DNA of 64,000 bases. Origin: Prochlorococcus sp. AG-363-O15. GTDB lineage: Bacteria; Cyanobacteriota; Cyanobacteriia; PCC-6307; Cyanobiaceae. Position 1 is the first letter of the stretch, and every line of letters starts with the position of its first letter. Of this stretch, positions 57,516 to 64,000 are shown one piece after another. Under the pieces are notes generated by a model. That model made no database searches. It saw only the letters and a list, made by a program, of their open reading frames with translations, and had not been told where the DNA came from. The position numbers and the translations under genes were made by a program. The stretch spans positions 1-64,000 of the forward strand of contig QCFZ01000004.1 of NCBI GenBank assembly GCA_003278255.1, given 5' to 3'.

Positions 57516-57729
57516 TGGGAGTTCTATAGCTAATGATTTAATTCTCTACCTTTTAGGTCAAGGAAAACATAAAAAAAATTAGAAAGAAAATGGTCCTTGC
57601 TATAGATAGGCATTTAGTTTTACACTAATCTGTTAGCATAGTACGTTATTAAAATTTCAATTACTTTGATTATCAAGAGAAATTCATTCAAAAAGGATCT
57701 AGACAATAGAGTTAAAGGTCTAAAAAAAC

Positions 57730-59016
57730 ATGAGTAATCATAAGACATCAATTATTGCAATGAGTTGGGAAGATTTAGCTAAACAAGCAGCTAAGGAATC
57801 TGATCGTATTCAAGGAGCTACTAACTCTTATGCATTAATTCGTCTATTTGGACAAGAAGAAGATTCCGTCAAGGTAACTCTATATAGAGATCATCATGCT
57901 TGGTGTCCCTACTGCCAAAAGATATGGTTGTGGCTTGAACTAAAACAAATACCTTACAAAATCAAAAAAGTCACCATGCGATGCTATGGAGAGAAAGAAG
58001 ATTGGTATCTAAAAAAAGTACCATCAGGAATGCTTCCTGCAATTGAATTAGATCAAAACCTAATTACAGAAAGCGATCAGATTCTTATAAGACTAGAAAA
58101 AGCTTTTGGTCCCTTAGGTACTCCTTTACAGAATCCTAGGGCGTTAAAGCTTAGATTCTTAGAACGACAATTATTTCAATCTTGGTGTTCATGGCTTTGC
58201 CGCCCCAATCAAAATAATAGTCAGGAGAAACGTGCCCAGGAAAGATTCCAATACTTCGCCAAGCAAATGGAAAAAATGATTGAAGAATCCTCTGGATTCT
58301 ATCTTGATAAAACCTTAAATACTAAACAAGAAATTATCCCTGGAAGTATTGATGTGATATTCATCCCTTATTTAGAAAGAATGAATGCATCTCTAGCTTA
58401 CTACAAAGGATTTAATCTTAGAAAAGAACACCCATTTATTGACAAATGGTTTAGGGAACTGGAAAAACTTGATACATATCGAGGCACTCAAGGTGATTTT
58501 CATACACATGCGCATGATCTACCACCCCAAATGGGTGGATGTTGGACTAATAATAGTCAAACACAACTTCTTTTTTCACAAGTGATCGATAAAGGTCAAG
58601 GCCTAGGAACTATGGAAACAAGTTTCTCTAGTTCAAGTGATTCAAATATTATGAATCCACAAATAATTGCGTTATCACGAGTAATTAAGCATCGTGAACA
58701 ACTTATGCGTTCAAATCCTCTTGGGTCCAACCTTTTTGACCAACCATTAAGAGCAGCCCTAACTAATATGATAACAGGAAGAATTTGTACACCCAATAAA
58801 GGCAGTGCTCCAGGATTAAGATATTTAAGAGATCGCATTTCAGTACCTAGAGACATGCCCTTATTATCAGCACGTAAATTTCGTTTTTCACTTGAAGAAA
58901 CTGCTAAATTAGACGGGGCAGAAGAAGGATTACCACTATCAACTACCAATCGTTTTGATCAAAACCCAAAACCATTTCTAATAGATAGTTATCAAAATAA
59001 TCAAAACTTTAACTAG
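57730..59016 (+). CDS. glutathione S-transferase-like protein with long C-terminal extension
   Basis: This 428-residue protein has a thioredoxin-fold N-terminal domain with a glutaredoxin-type motif: LYRDHHAWCPYCQKIWLWLE (Cys-Pro-Tyr-Cys), VPSGMLPAIELDQNLITESD. A helical GST domain follows to about residue 250. A further 170 residues contain DLPPQMGGCW, PLRAALTNMITGRICTPNKG and PRDMPLLSARKFRF, which I do not recognise as a domain. The CPYC motif suggests a thiol-transferase or reductase activity. A start at the Met 11 codons in (MSWEDLAKQAAKES) is possible. The gene is divergent from gor. Confidence 0.83.
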   Translation: MSNHKTSIIAMSWEDLAKQAAKESDRIQGATNSYALIRLFGQEEDSVKVTLYRDHHAWCPYCQKIWLWLELKQIPYKIKKVTMRCYGEKEDWYLKKVPSGMLPAIELDQNLITESDQILIRLEKAFGPLGTPLQNPRALKLRFLERQLFQSWCSWLCRPNQNNSQEKRAQERFQYFAKQMEKMIEESSGFYLDKTLNTKQEIIPGSIDVIFIPYLERMNASLAYYKGFNLRKEHPFIDKWFRELEKLDTYRGTQGDFHTHAHDLPPQMGGCWTNNSQTQLLFSQVIDKGQGLGTMETSFSSSSDSNIMNPQIIALSRVIKHREQLMRSNPLGSNLFDQPLRAALTNMITGRICTPNKGSAPGLRYLRDRISVPRDMPLLSARKFRFSLEETAKLDGAEEGLPLSTTNRFDQNPKPFLIDSYQNNQNFN

Positions 59017-59068
59017 TATTTGTCTCTAAAATGAAGTCACTATCAATAAAGAATAGAAATACTATTTC

Positions 59069-59713
59069 ATGAAATATATTAATATACCAAAACCTAAATC
59101 TGATCATGAAATAAGCGAAATTTCTCTTCAGAATCTACGCCCAACTCAAATATGTCTAGGTTTAGCAGAAGTATGGCATAGAAAAAGAGAATTTAAAAGA
59201 AAAGATCCCACAAATATATCAATATATTTAAAGAGAAAGCCTGTGCCTTTAGTAAAAAATAAAGATGGTGAGAGCTGGATATTAGACCGTCATCATCGCC
59301 TTAGAGCATTATTAGAATTAAACCAAGAATGCAAAGCATATGGTTATACGGTTGCTGAAGTAAATAGTACCAAATATTCAGAAGTAGTAAAGTTTCTAAT
59401 GGAACGCAATTGGCTTTATCTTTATAACGAAAGAGGGCTTGGACCAAATCCTATACAAGCGCTTCCACATTCGTTATTAGATATAAGAGATGACCCTTAC
59501 CGTAGTCTTGTTTGGAAACTCAAAGAAGAAGGTCTGATAAATTCAAATTCATTAATACCATTCTATGAATTCAGGTGGAGCGCATTTTTAAGAACAAGAC
59601 CTTTACCTCCATTTAACTCAAAAAACTTAGAGCCTTGTCTACCTGCGGCAAGATCTTTAGTTAATTTATTAACAGTTTCAAGCTTATTAAAACAATCAAA
59701 ATCAATAAATTAA
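59069..59713 (+). CDS. ParB-like nuclease domain protein (ParBc_2 family)
   Basis: The 214-residue protein resembles the ParB/Srx-like superfamily branch ParBc_2: [46 protein letters not shown], and [27 protein letters not shown] corresponds to the DGHHR/GERR nucleotide-binding motif of ParB. It lacks the helix-turn-helix that classical ParB uses for parS. A role in chromosome segregation is therefore not implied. The 3' end meets dnaA, with four bases shared. Confidence 0.78.
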   Translation: MKYINIPKPKSDHEISEISLQNLRPTQICLGLAEVWHRKREFKRKDPTNISIYLKRKPVPLVKNKDGESWILDRHHRLRALLELNQECKAYGYTVAEVNSTKYSEVVKFLMERNWLYLYNERGLGPNPIQALPHSLLDIRDDPYRSLVWKLKEEGLINSNSLIPFYEFRWSAFLRTRPLPPFNSKNLEPCLPAARSLVNLLTVSSLLKQSKSIN

Positions 59714-61104
59714 TTTCTTTTTCTTGAGTCTATTTGCAAAAGATCCTTAACACGTTGAACTAAACTTGCTAAATGAGGATCACTAGATAATTTTTTCTCG
59801 ACTTGCTCTATGGCATACATAACCGTGGTGTGGTCCTTACCTCCAAAAGCATCTCCTATTCGAGGCAAGCTGAGATCAGTCCCATGTCTCATAAGGTACA
59901 TACCAACTTGGCGGGCCTGACTAACTGGGCGGCGTCTAGTGCTACTACTCATTTCTTCAGAAGTAACCTCAAAAACTTCAGAGACCTTTTCTATTACTTG
60001 CTTAGGAGTAACTTCAACTCCTTGTCCATTTGGATCAAGCATTGGAGCGACAGACTCAACAGTCATTGGCAACCCTGTAATGGAAGCAAAAGCAACTGCT
60101 CTAGTGAGAGCCCCTTCAAGCTCACGAATATTTGAGGTGAATCTTCCTGCTATGAATTGAATCAAATCGCGAGGGAGTCGCATTTTTTCTTGTTCTGCTT
60201 TTTTTTGCAAAATCGCCATCCTTGTTTCCAAATCAGGAGGCTGTATATCAGCAATTAGCCCCATTGAAAATCTAGAAATTAATCTCTCTTGCAACCTTGG
60301 GATTTGGCTAGGTGGCCTATCACTGGCAATAACTATCTGACGTCCTGCCTCATGCAAAGCATTAAATGTATGAAAAAACTCTTCTTGTGTATATTCTTTT
60401 CCTTCAATAAATTGAATGTCATCAATAAGTATTAAATCTGCAGCTCTATATCTATCTCTAAAAGCCTGCATCCCATCTTTTCTTATAGCTAAAATCAAAT
60501 CATTAGTAAATGTTTCAGTCGACACATATGCAACTTTAGAACTTGGATCTATCTCCAATCGATAATGCCCTATAGCTTGCATTAAGTGAGTTTTACCTAA
60601 ACCTACGCCTCCACAAATAAACAAGGGATTAAACTCTCTACCTGGAGATTCAGCAACTGCCAATGCTGCCGCATGCGCCATGCGACTATTAGGTCCAACG
60701 ACAAATTTATTAAAAACATATCTTAAATTTAGAATTGGTAGAACTTTTTTGGGGCCATTCAAAGTAACGCCTACATTAGATTTATTTTCTACTGAGATAG
60801 GTGTAACCAATCTTTTTTCAATTGGTTCATTAAATTTCTTAGAAGCTTCTTCATCTTCAGCAATTAAGTTTACTTTTACCGGTTCACCGTAAATCTCTCT
60901 CGCAACATCCTCGATTGTTTTAGAGTAATTTTTTCTAAGCCAATCACAAGAGAATGTATTTGGAGCAATTAATGTCAACTCCCCATTCTGCAAAGATCCA
61001 CTCCTAGCAGGTCTAATCCAAGTCTCAAAGGTTGGCTTACTGAGATTCTCCTGAAGGGCCTTTTGTACCTTTATCCACAGTTCATTTCCCGTTGACACCA
61101 GCAT
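59710..61104 (-). CDS. dnaA: chromosomal replication initiator protein DnaA
   Basis: This 464-residue AAA+ initiator has an N-terminal interaction domain ([20 protein letters not shown]) and a linker (about 80-125). The ATPase has [20 protein letters not shown], Walker [21 protein letters not shown] and [19 protein letters not shown]. The DNA-binding domain has the signature [20 protein letters not shown] perfect 9-mer DnaA box TTATCCACA (61071-61079) lies within the first codons of the gene. No cluster of boxes or AT-rich unwinding region is seen nearby, so an origin here is not supported. It is divergent from the glycosyltransferase gene. Confidence 0.98.
   Translation of the reverse strand: MLVSTGNELWIKVQKALQENLSKPTFETWIRPARSGSLQNGELTLIAPNTFSCDWLRKNYSKTIEDVAREIYGEPVKVNLIAEDEEASKKFNEPIEKRLVTPISVENKSNVGVTLNGPKKVLPILNLRYVFNKFVVGPNSRMAHAAALAVAESPGREFNPLFICGGVGLGKTHLMQAIGHYRLEIDPSSKVAYVSTETFTNDLILAIRKDGMQAFRDRYRAADLILIDDIQFIEGKEYTQEEFFHTFNALHEAGRQIVIASDRPPSQIPRLQERLISRFSMGLIADIQPPDLETRMAILQKKAEQEKMRLPRDLIQFIAGRFTSNIRELEGALTRAVAFASITGLPMTVESVAPMLDPNGQGVEVTPKQVIEKVSEVFEVTSEEMSSSTRRRPVSQARQVGMYLMRHGTDLSLPRIGDAFGGKDHTTVMYAIEQVEKKLSSDPHLASLVQRVKDLLQIDSRKRN
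61071..61079 (+). promoter_or_regulatory. perfect DnaA-box 9-mer at the 5' end of dnaA
   Basis: TTATCCACA matches the E. coli consensus DnaA box exactly. It lies about 25-33 nt inside the coding region (codons for Leu-Trp-Ile). A single box can occur by chance; autoregulatory binding near the dnaA promoter is known in other bacteria, which makes it worth noting. Confidence 0.35.
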
Positions 61105-61206
61105 GTCCTAAATGGAGGCTGAATCTAAGCATTTATTTGAGTTTGGTCATAAGTTGATTGTCACTTCACAACGCAGCCATCTTGATCACGTTCCCCCATC
61201 TTCCCT

Positions 61207-61983
61207 GTGATATCAACAAAACCACTGGATTTAGGTAGACGGTATCAACTAAAAAGACGTTCACTATCTGTGAAAGGATGCAACGAACATTTACGTAAAC
61301 ACAGCTCCAGAGGATTCGAAAGGGCCTACGAGTTCTCTAAAGCGAAGCCAGTTCTTGTTTTAATGGCAAGGTGGCCAGCGGCTGGGCGCTGTAAAAAAAG
61401 ACTATCTGCAGATATTGGGGCATTCACAGCTTCTTCTATCCAACAAGTGCTTACCAGCCATACCCTTGCAGTAGCAAAAAATCTTGAAAGACGTGGTTTA
61501 GTAAAAATCAAGCTTGCAATTAGTGGAGTTGCTTATAAAGCAGCACAGAGATGGTGTATGCATAAAAAAATAAAGACATTCTCATTTCAAGGACAAGGAA
61601 ATCTTGGTGTACGTATGCGAAAACAAGTTCTTGAAGTACAAAATCAATACAAGCCAAGATATAAAACAAGTAGAACAACAATACTTATCGGAACTGATTT
61701 GCCAGATCTTTCCCACGTAGAAATAATGCAAGCAATTAAAGCCCTCGAAAACCATGAACTCGTAATTGGACCAGCAAGAGATGGTGGATACTGGCTGCTT
61801 GGGCTCTCTGGAGGTCTTTTAAATCCTGTAGCATCATGGCCGTTTAGCGAAATCCCATGGGGGACAAGCGAAGTGTTAAATGAGACAATAAAAAAAGCAG
61901 AATTAGCTGGTATTAATTATAATTTAATTCAAGAAAAGAATGATTTAGACGACATTACAGACCTTGATCCATGGAAGGCCTAA
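61207..61983 (+). CDS. TIGR04282-type (DUF2064) glycosyltransferase
   Basis: This is a nucleotidyl-sugar type transferase of 258 residues: PVLVLMARWPAAGRCKKRLSADIG at about 48-71, TTILIGTDLPDLS, and LVIGPARDGGYWLLGLSGG. The family (DUF2064) is found next to radical-SAM arsenosugar/selenosugar genes and is named for that association. The GTG at 61207 gives a 47-residue basic leader before the conserved core; a GTG 22 codons later is a possible true start. It overlaps the second glycosyltransferase by 13 bp. Confidence 0.82.
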   Translation: MISTKPLDLGRRYQLKRRSLSVKGCNEHLRKHSSRGFERAYEFSKAKPVLVLMARWPAAGRCKKRLSADIGAFTASSIQQVLTSHTLAVAKNLERRGLVKIKLAISGVAYKAAQRWCMHKKIKTFSFQGQGNLGVRMRKQVLEVQNQYKPRYKTSRTTILIGTDLPDLSHVEIMQAIKALENHELVIGPARDGGYWLLGLSGGLLNPVASWPFSEIPWGTSEVLNETIKKAELAGINYNLIQEKNDLDDITDLDPWKA

Positions 61984-62678
61984 ATAAACAAACTATTCTT
62001 AGTATTATTATTCCTACCTTAAATGAAGCAAGTAAGCTGCCATTGCTATTAGCTGATCTTAATAGATCGGCTAATCCAATAGAGATTCTAGTCATTGATG
62101 GCAAAAGTGATGACTTGACAAGAAGGGTGGCAAAGTTAGGAGGGGCTAATGTTTTTAATTTAGGGCAAGCAAATAGAGGTCTTCAACTTGGAATAGGAGG
62201 CGGAAGGGCCAAAAGTAATTGGCTCCTCTTTCTTCATGCTGATAGCAGGCTCACCACAAATTGGTTTCAACATATTGAACAAATAATCCAAGATCCAGCA
62301 GCCGAGAATAGCGCTTGGTTTTTTAATCTTAGAATTAAAAGTAAAGCAATAGAGTTTCGTATTATGGAGGCAATTGTTTCAATAAGAAGCAATTATCTCA
62401 AAAAACCTTATGGAGATCAAGGATTACTAATTACAAGAAGTCTATACAAAAAAGTAGGGGGCTATAAGAGCCTTCATTTGATGGAAGACTTGGAAATCAT
62501 CTCAAGAATACAAGAATATGCCAGTCTTAAATCTTTAAAAATGCCTATTTACACTGATCCAAGACGTTGGGAAAACAAAAGTATTATCGTCAAATCATTG
62601 AAGAATGCAATTCTTAGATATCGATGGAGCAAAGGAGAATCAACAACGAAATTACTCAAAGATTATTACTCAAAGTAA
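61971..62678 (+). CDS. TIGR04283-type glycosyltransferase (GT2 fold)
   Basis: The 235-residue family 2 glycosyltransferase starts with LSIIIPTLNEASKLPLLLADL, has EILVIDGKSDDLTRRVA and the DxD-like LFLHADSRLTTNWF, and ends with ILRYRWSKGESTTKLLKDYY. It belongs to the transferase 2 family linked with TIGR04282 proteins. The two genes are coupled by a 13-bp overlap (start 61971). No radical-SAM or ArsM methyltransferase gene is beside them here, so the sugar acceptor remains unknown. Confidence 0.85.
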   Translation: MEGLNKQTILSIIIPTLNEASKLPLLLADLNRSANPIEILVIDGKSDDLTRRVAKLGGANVFNLGQANRGLQLGIGGGRAKSNWLLFLHADSRLTTNWFQHIEQIIQDPAAENSAWFFNLRIKSKAIEFRIMEAIVSIRSNYLKKPYGDQGLLITRSLYKKVGGYKSLHLMEDLEIISRIQEYASLKSLKMPIYTDPRRWENKSIIVKSLKNAILRYRWSKGESTTKLLKDYYSK

Positions 62679-62729
62679 TGCAATTATCGATGATAAAACT
62701 TCAATCTAATTGGTACATATACTCCAATA

Positions 62730-63275
62730 CTAATTTGCATACCAAAAAGCACAACGATGACCCTTTGGTTCAAGTTTCCAGCCTTGTTGCTCATAAAAAG
62801 ATACTACGCCAGGGTCAGCAAAGAGAGTTACCCGCTCTATTCCCATATCTCTCAAAACCTCAAGAATATATTCCATAAGTTTTTTACCTAAACCGCATCC
62901 ATGATAAAAGGGATGGACCGCTACATCCCAAACTGTTGCTTCAAGGATTCCATCTCCAGTACATCGGGCAAAACCTATTAATCGAGGAAAACTTGGATCA
63001 TGTAGCCAAAGGCCAACTGTTACCAAACTATTATCCAGAGCCCTTTTAACTCTGCGAACAGGTCTTCTGGTCCAACCAACTGCTTCAAGCAATTGCTCAA
63101 GTTCAATCAAATCAAAAGGTCTTTCCTTACTAAAAACTAATTTCAATTTTTCATCTTTACATAGACATTCACAAGCCTCTCTCCCATACATTTCCAAGAT
63201 AGTCTCCTGAGGCAACAAAGATTTTCTTTTTAAACCTGGAACTAAAAATTTCATAGGTCTAATTCTGCTATTCAT
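62730..63275 (-). CDS. GNAT family N-acetyltransferase (Ycf52-like)
   Basis: The 181-residue protein has a C-terminal GNAT domain: LIGFARCTGDGILEATVWDVAV, then the acetyl-CoA loop HPFYHGCGLGKKLMEYIL (pattern Q/RxxGxG/A) and VTLFADPGVVSFYEQQGWK. It is similar to the cyanobacterial ancestor of plastid Ycf52/GNAT (NSI) enzymes, which acetylate lysines of photosynthetic proteins and serotonin. The N-terminal 80 residues are a lineage-specific extension. A start at codon 8 (MKFLVPG) is possible. The ABC exporter gene is 6 bp upstream on the same strand, so the two are probably co-transcribed. Confidence 0.85.
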   Translation of the reverse strand: MNSRIRPMKFLVPGLKRKSLLPQETILEMYGREACECLCKDEKLKLVFSKERPFDLIELEQLLEAVGWTRRPVRRVKRALDNSLVTVGLWLHDPSFPRLIGFARCTGDGILEATVWDVAVHPFYHGCGLGKKLMEYILEVLRDMGIERVTLFADPGVVSFYEQQGWKLEPKGHRCAFWYAN

Positions 63276-63281
63276 TATTTC

Positions 63282-64000
63282 CTACAGTTTTGCCAGTCCA
63301 TGCTCTTGCAGTTCAGCGAGCTGTGAATACAAACCACCTAAAGTTTTTAATTCATCATGAGTACCTTCTTCTATTAATTTTCCTCTTCTCAAAACCAAAA
63401 TACGGTCTGCTGATTCAACAGTCACAAGACGATGAGCGATTACCAGAGCTGTTCTCCTTTCAAGCAAAGAATCTAAATCTTTTTGGAGAGTAGCTTCAGT
63501 AGATTGATCCATGAATGCTGTCGCTTCATCCATAACTAATACTGTAGGGTTCCTAATAGCAACTCTTGCAACTGCTAAAAGTTGCCTTTCCCCTGAAGAA
63601 AGATTGCCCCCTCTTTCTCTAAGAATAGTATTGAGACCATTAGGTAGTTTTTTTAATAAAGAATTTAATCCAAGCTCCCCACATAATTGCTTAAGCTGCT
63701 CATCTCCCAAAGAAGAGTCTAGCCTAAGATTATCAGCTACATTTCCACTAAAAAGGAAGGTATCTTGAAGTACTACGCCTAACTTTTTACGTAATTCCTT
63801 AATAGAAATATCTTTTATATCTATTCCATCTAAAAGGATTCTCCCAGACTGAGGTTCATATAACCTACAAAGAAGTCTTATCAAGGTTGTTTTCCCAGAA
63901 CCCGTAGGTCCAACAAGTGCAACATGTTCTCCTGGAGAAATTCGAAAACTTAGATCTTGAATTATAGGCTCATTTTTTCTATATGCAAAACTTACATTAT
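63282..64000 (-). CDS. ABC exporter, C-terminal ATP-binding part (cut by window edge)
   Basis: The open frame continues out of the window on the right; only the last 240 or so residues, the nucleotide-binding domain, are present. Walker A is GPTGSGKTTL, the Q-loop is VVLQDTFLFSGNVADNLRL, the signature is LSSGERQLLAVARVA, Walker B is VLVMDEATAFMD, and the switch His is in VIAHRLVTVES. A LEEGTHDEL-like C terminus follows. This layout is that of MsbA/MdlB-type half exporters, whose membrane domain would lie upstream of 64000. The substrate is unknown. It is 6 bp upstream of the GNAT gene. Confidence 0.93.
   Translation of the reverse strand, partial: NVSFAYRKNEPIIQDLSFRISPGEHVALVGPTGSGKTTLIRLLCRLYEPQSGRILLDGIDIKDISIKELRKKLGVVLQDTFLFSGNVADNLRLDSSLGDEQLKQLCGELGLNSLLKKLPNGLNTILRERGGNLSSGERQLLAVARVAIRNPTVLVMDEATAFMDQSTEATLQKDLDSLLERRTALVIAHRLVTVESADRILVLRRGKLIEEGTHDELKTLGGLYSQLAELQEHGLAKL

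Noticed and set aside
61071-61206. Replication origin next to dnaA
   Set aside because: Only one exact DnaA box, no cluster and no clear AT-rich unwinding element; in many cyanobacteria the origin is near dnaN instead.

Overview
The window is a chromosomal segment of a cyanobacterium, most probably a marine Prochlorococcus of moderately AT-rich type. This assignment is inference from gene content and base composition. The cyanobacterial markers are NDH-1 subunits NdhD and NdhL, plastocyanin, a cytochrome c6-like protein, Ycf51, a cyAbrB regulator, DUF760, DUF1824, DUF3007 and DUF4332 proteins, menB/menD for phylloquinone, hemE, and an MntC-type manganese transporter. Genes are packed tightly, with many 1-10 bp gaps or overlaps. 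There is no insertion sequence, phage module or CRISPR, and only one stretch of more than 300 bases lacks a convincing gene (54590-54996).

Layout. 1-5.7 kb: comB (cut by the left edge), ubiD, aroA, an MnmC-type methyltransferase and glmU. 5.7-12.1 kb, minus strand: murF and a membrane protein, glgA, menB, menD. 12.2-19 kb: lepB and DUF760, then a minus-strand mntC-mntA-mntB-DUF4336 operon and a DUF697 membrane protein with a degenerate GTPase region. 18.7-28.6 kb, plus strand: an RGG-rich small protein, trpS, thrS (carrying a one-base frameshift), DUF1824, glk, thrB, ndhD and an M3 peptidase. 28.6-35 kb, minus strand: proA-folB-lipase, then a large TamB protein. 35-46 kb, plus strand: ycf51, DUF4332, a secreted small protein, a CocE-type hydrolase, glgB, hemE, an epimerase, petE, a Nif11 protein and clpB. 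46-53.4 kb: a QueD-like protein, hisIE, DUF2214, a group 2 sigma factor, DUF1232, a Nif11-cupin fusion, a cytochrome c6-like protein, a YciI protein, cyAbrB, trpA, DUF3007, ndhL and tRNA-Leu(UAA). 53.5-64 kb: pyrC, a Ca2+/cation antiporter, gor, a GST-like protein, a ParB-like protein, dnaA, two glycosyltransferases of the arsenosugar-associated families, a GNAT acetyltransferase and the 3' part of an ABC exporter.

How the genes work together. Most are housekeeping: cell wall (glmU, murF), glycogen (glgA, glgB), amino acids (aroA, thrB, proA, trpA, hisIE), quinones (ubiD, menB, menD), tetrapyrrole (hemE), electron transport (ndhD, ndhL, petE, cytochrome c6-like), Mn2+ supply for photosystem II (mntCAB), proteostasis (clpB, M3 peptidase) and redox (gor, GST-like).

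The most notable observation is thrS. A seven-T run exactly at the editing/catalytic domain junction puts an essential gene out of frame by one base. It is either a sequence error, a slippage site or a genuine split. Other points of interest are a Nif11 domain fused to a small cupin, an orphan Nif11 protein after petE, a palindrome centred on a TATAAT box in front of mntC, a menD gene without a normal start codon where homology expects one, and a perfect 13-bp inverted repeat over the clpB stop. I did not find a convincing multi-gene system that looks new.
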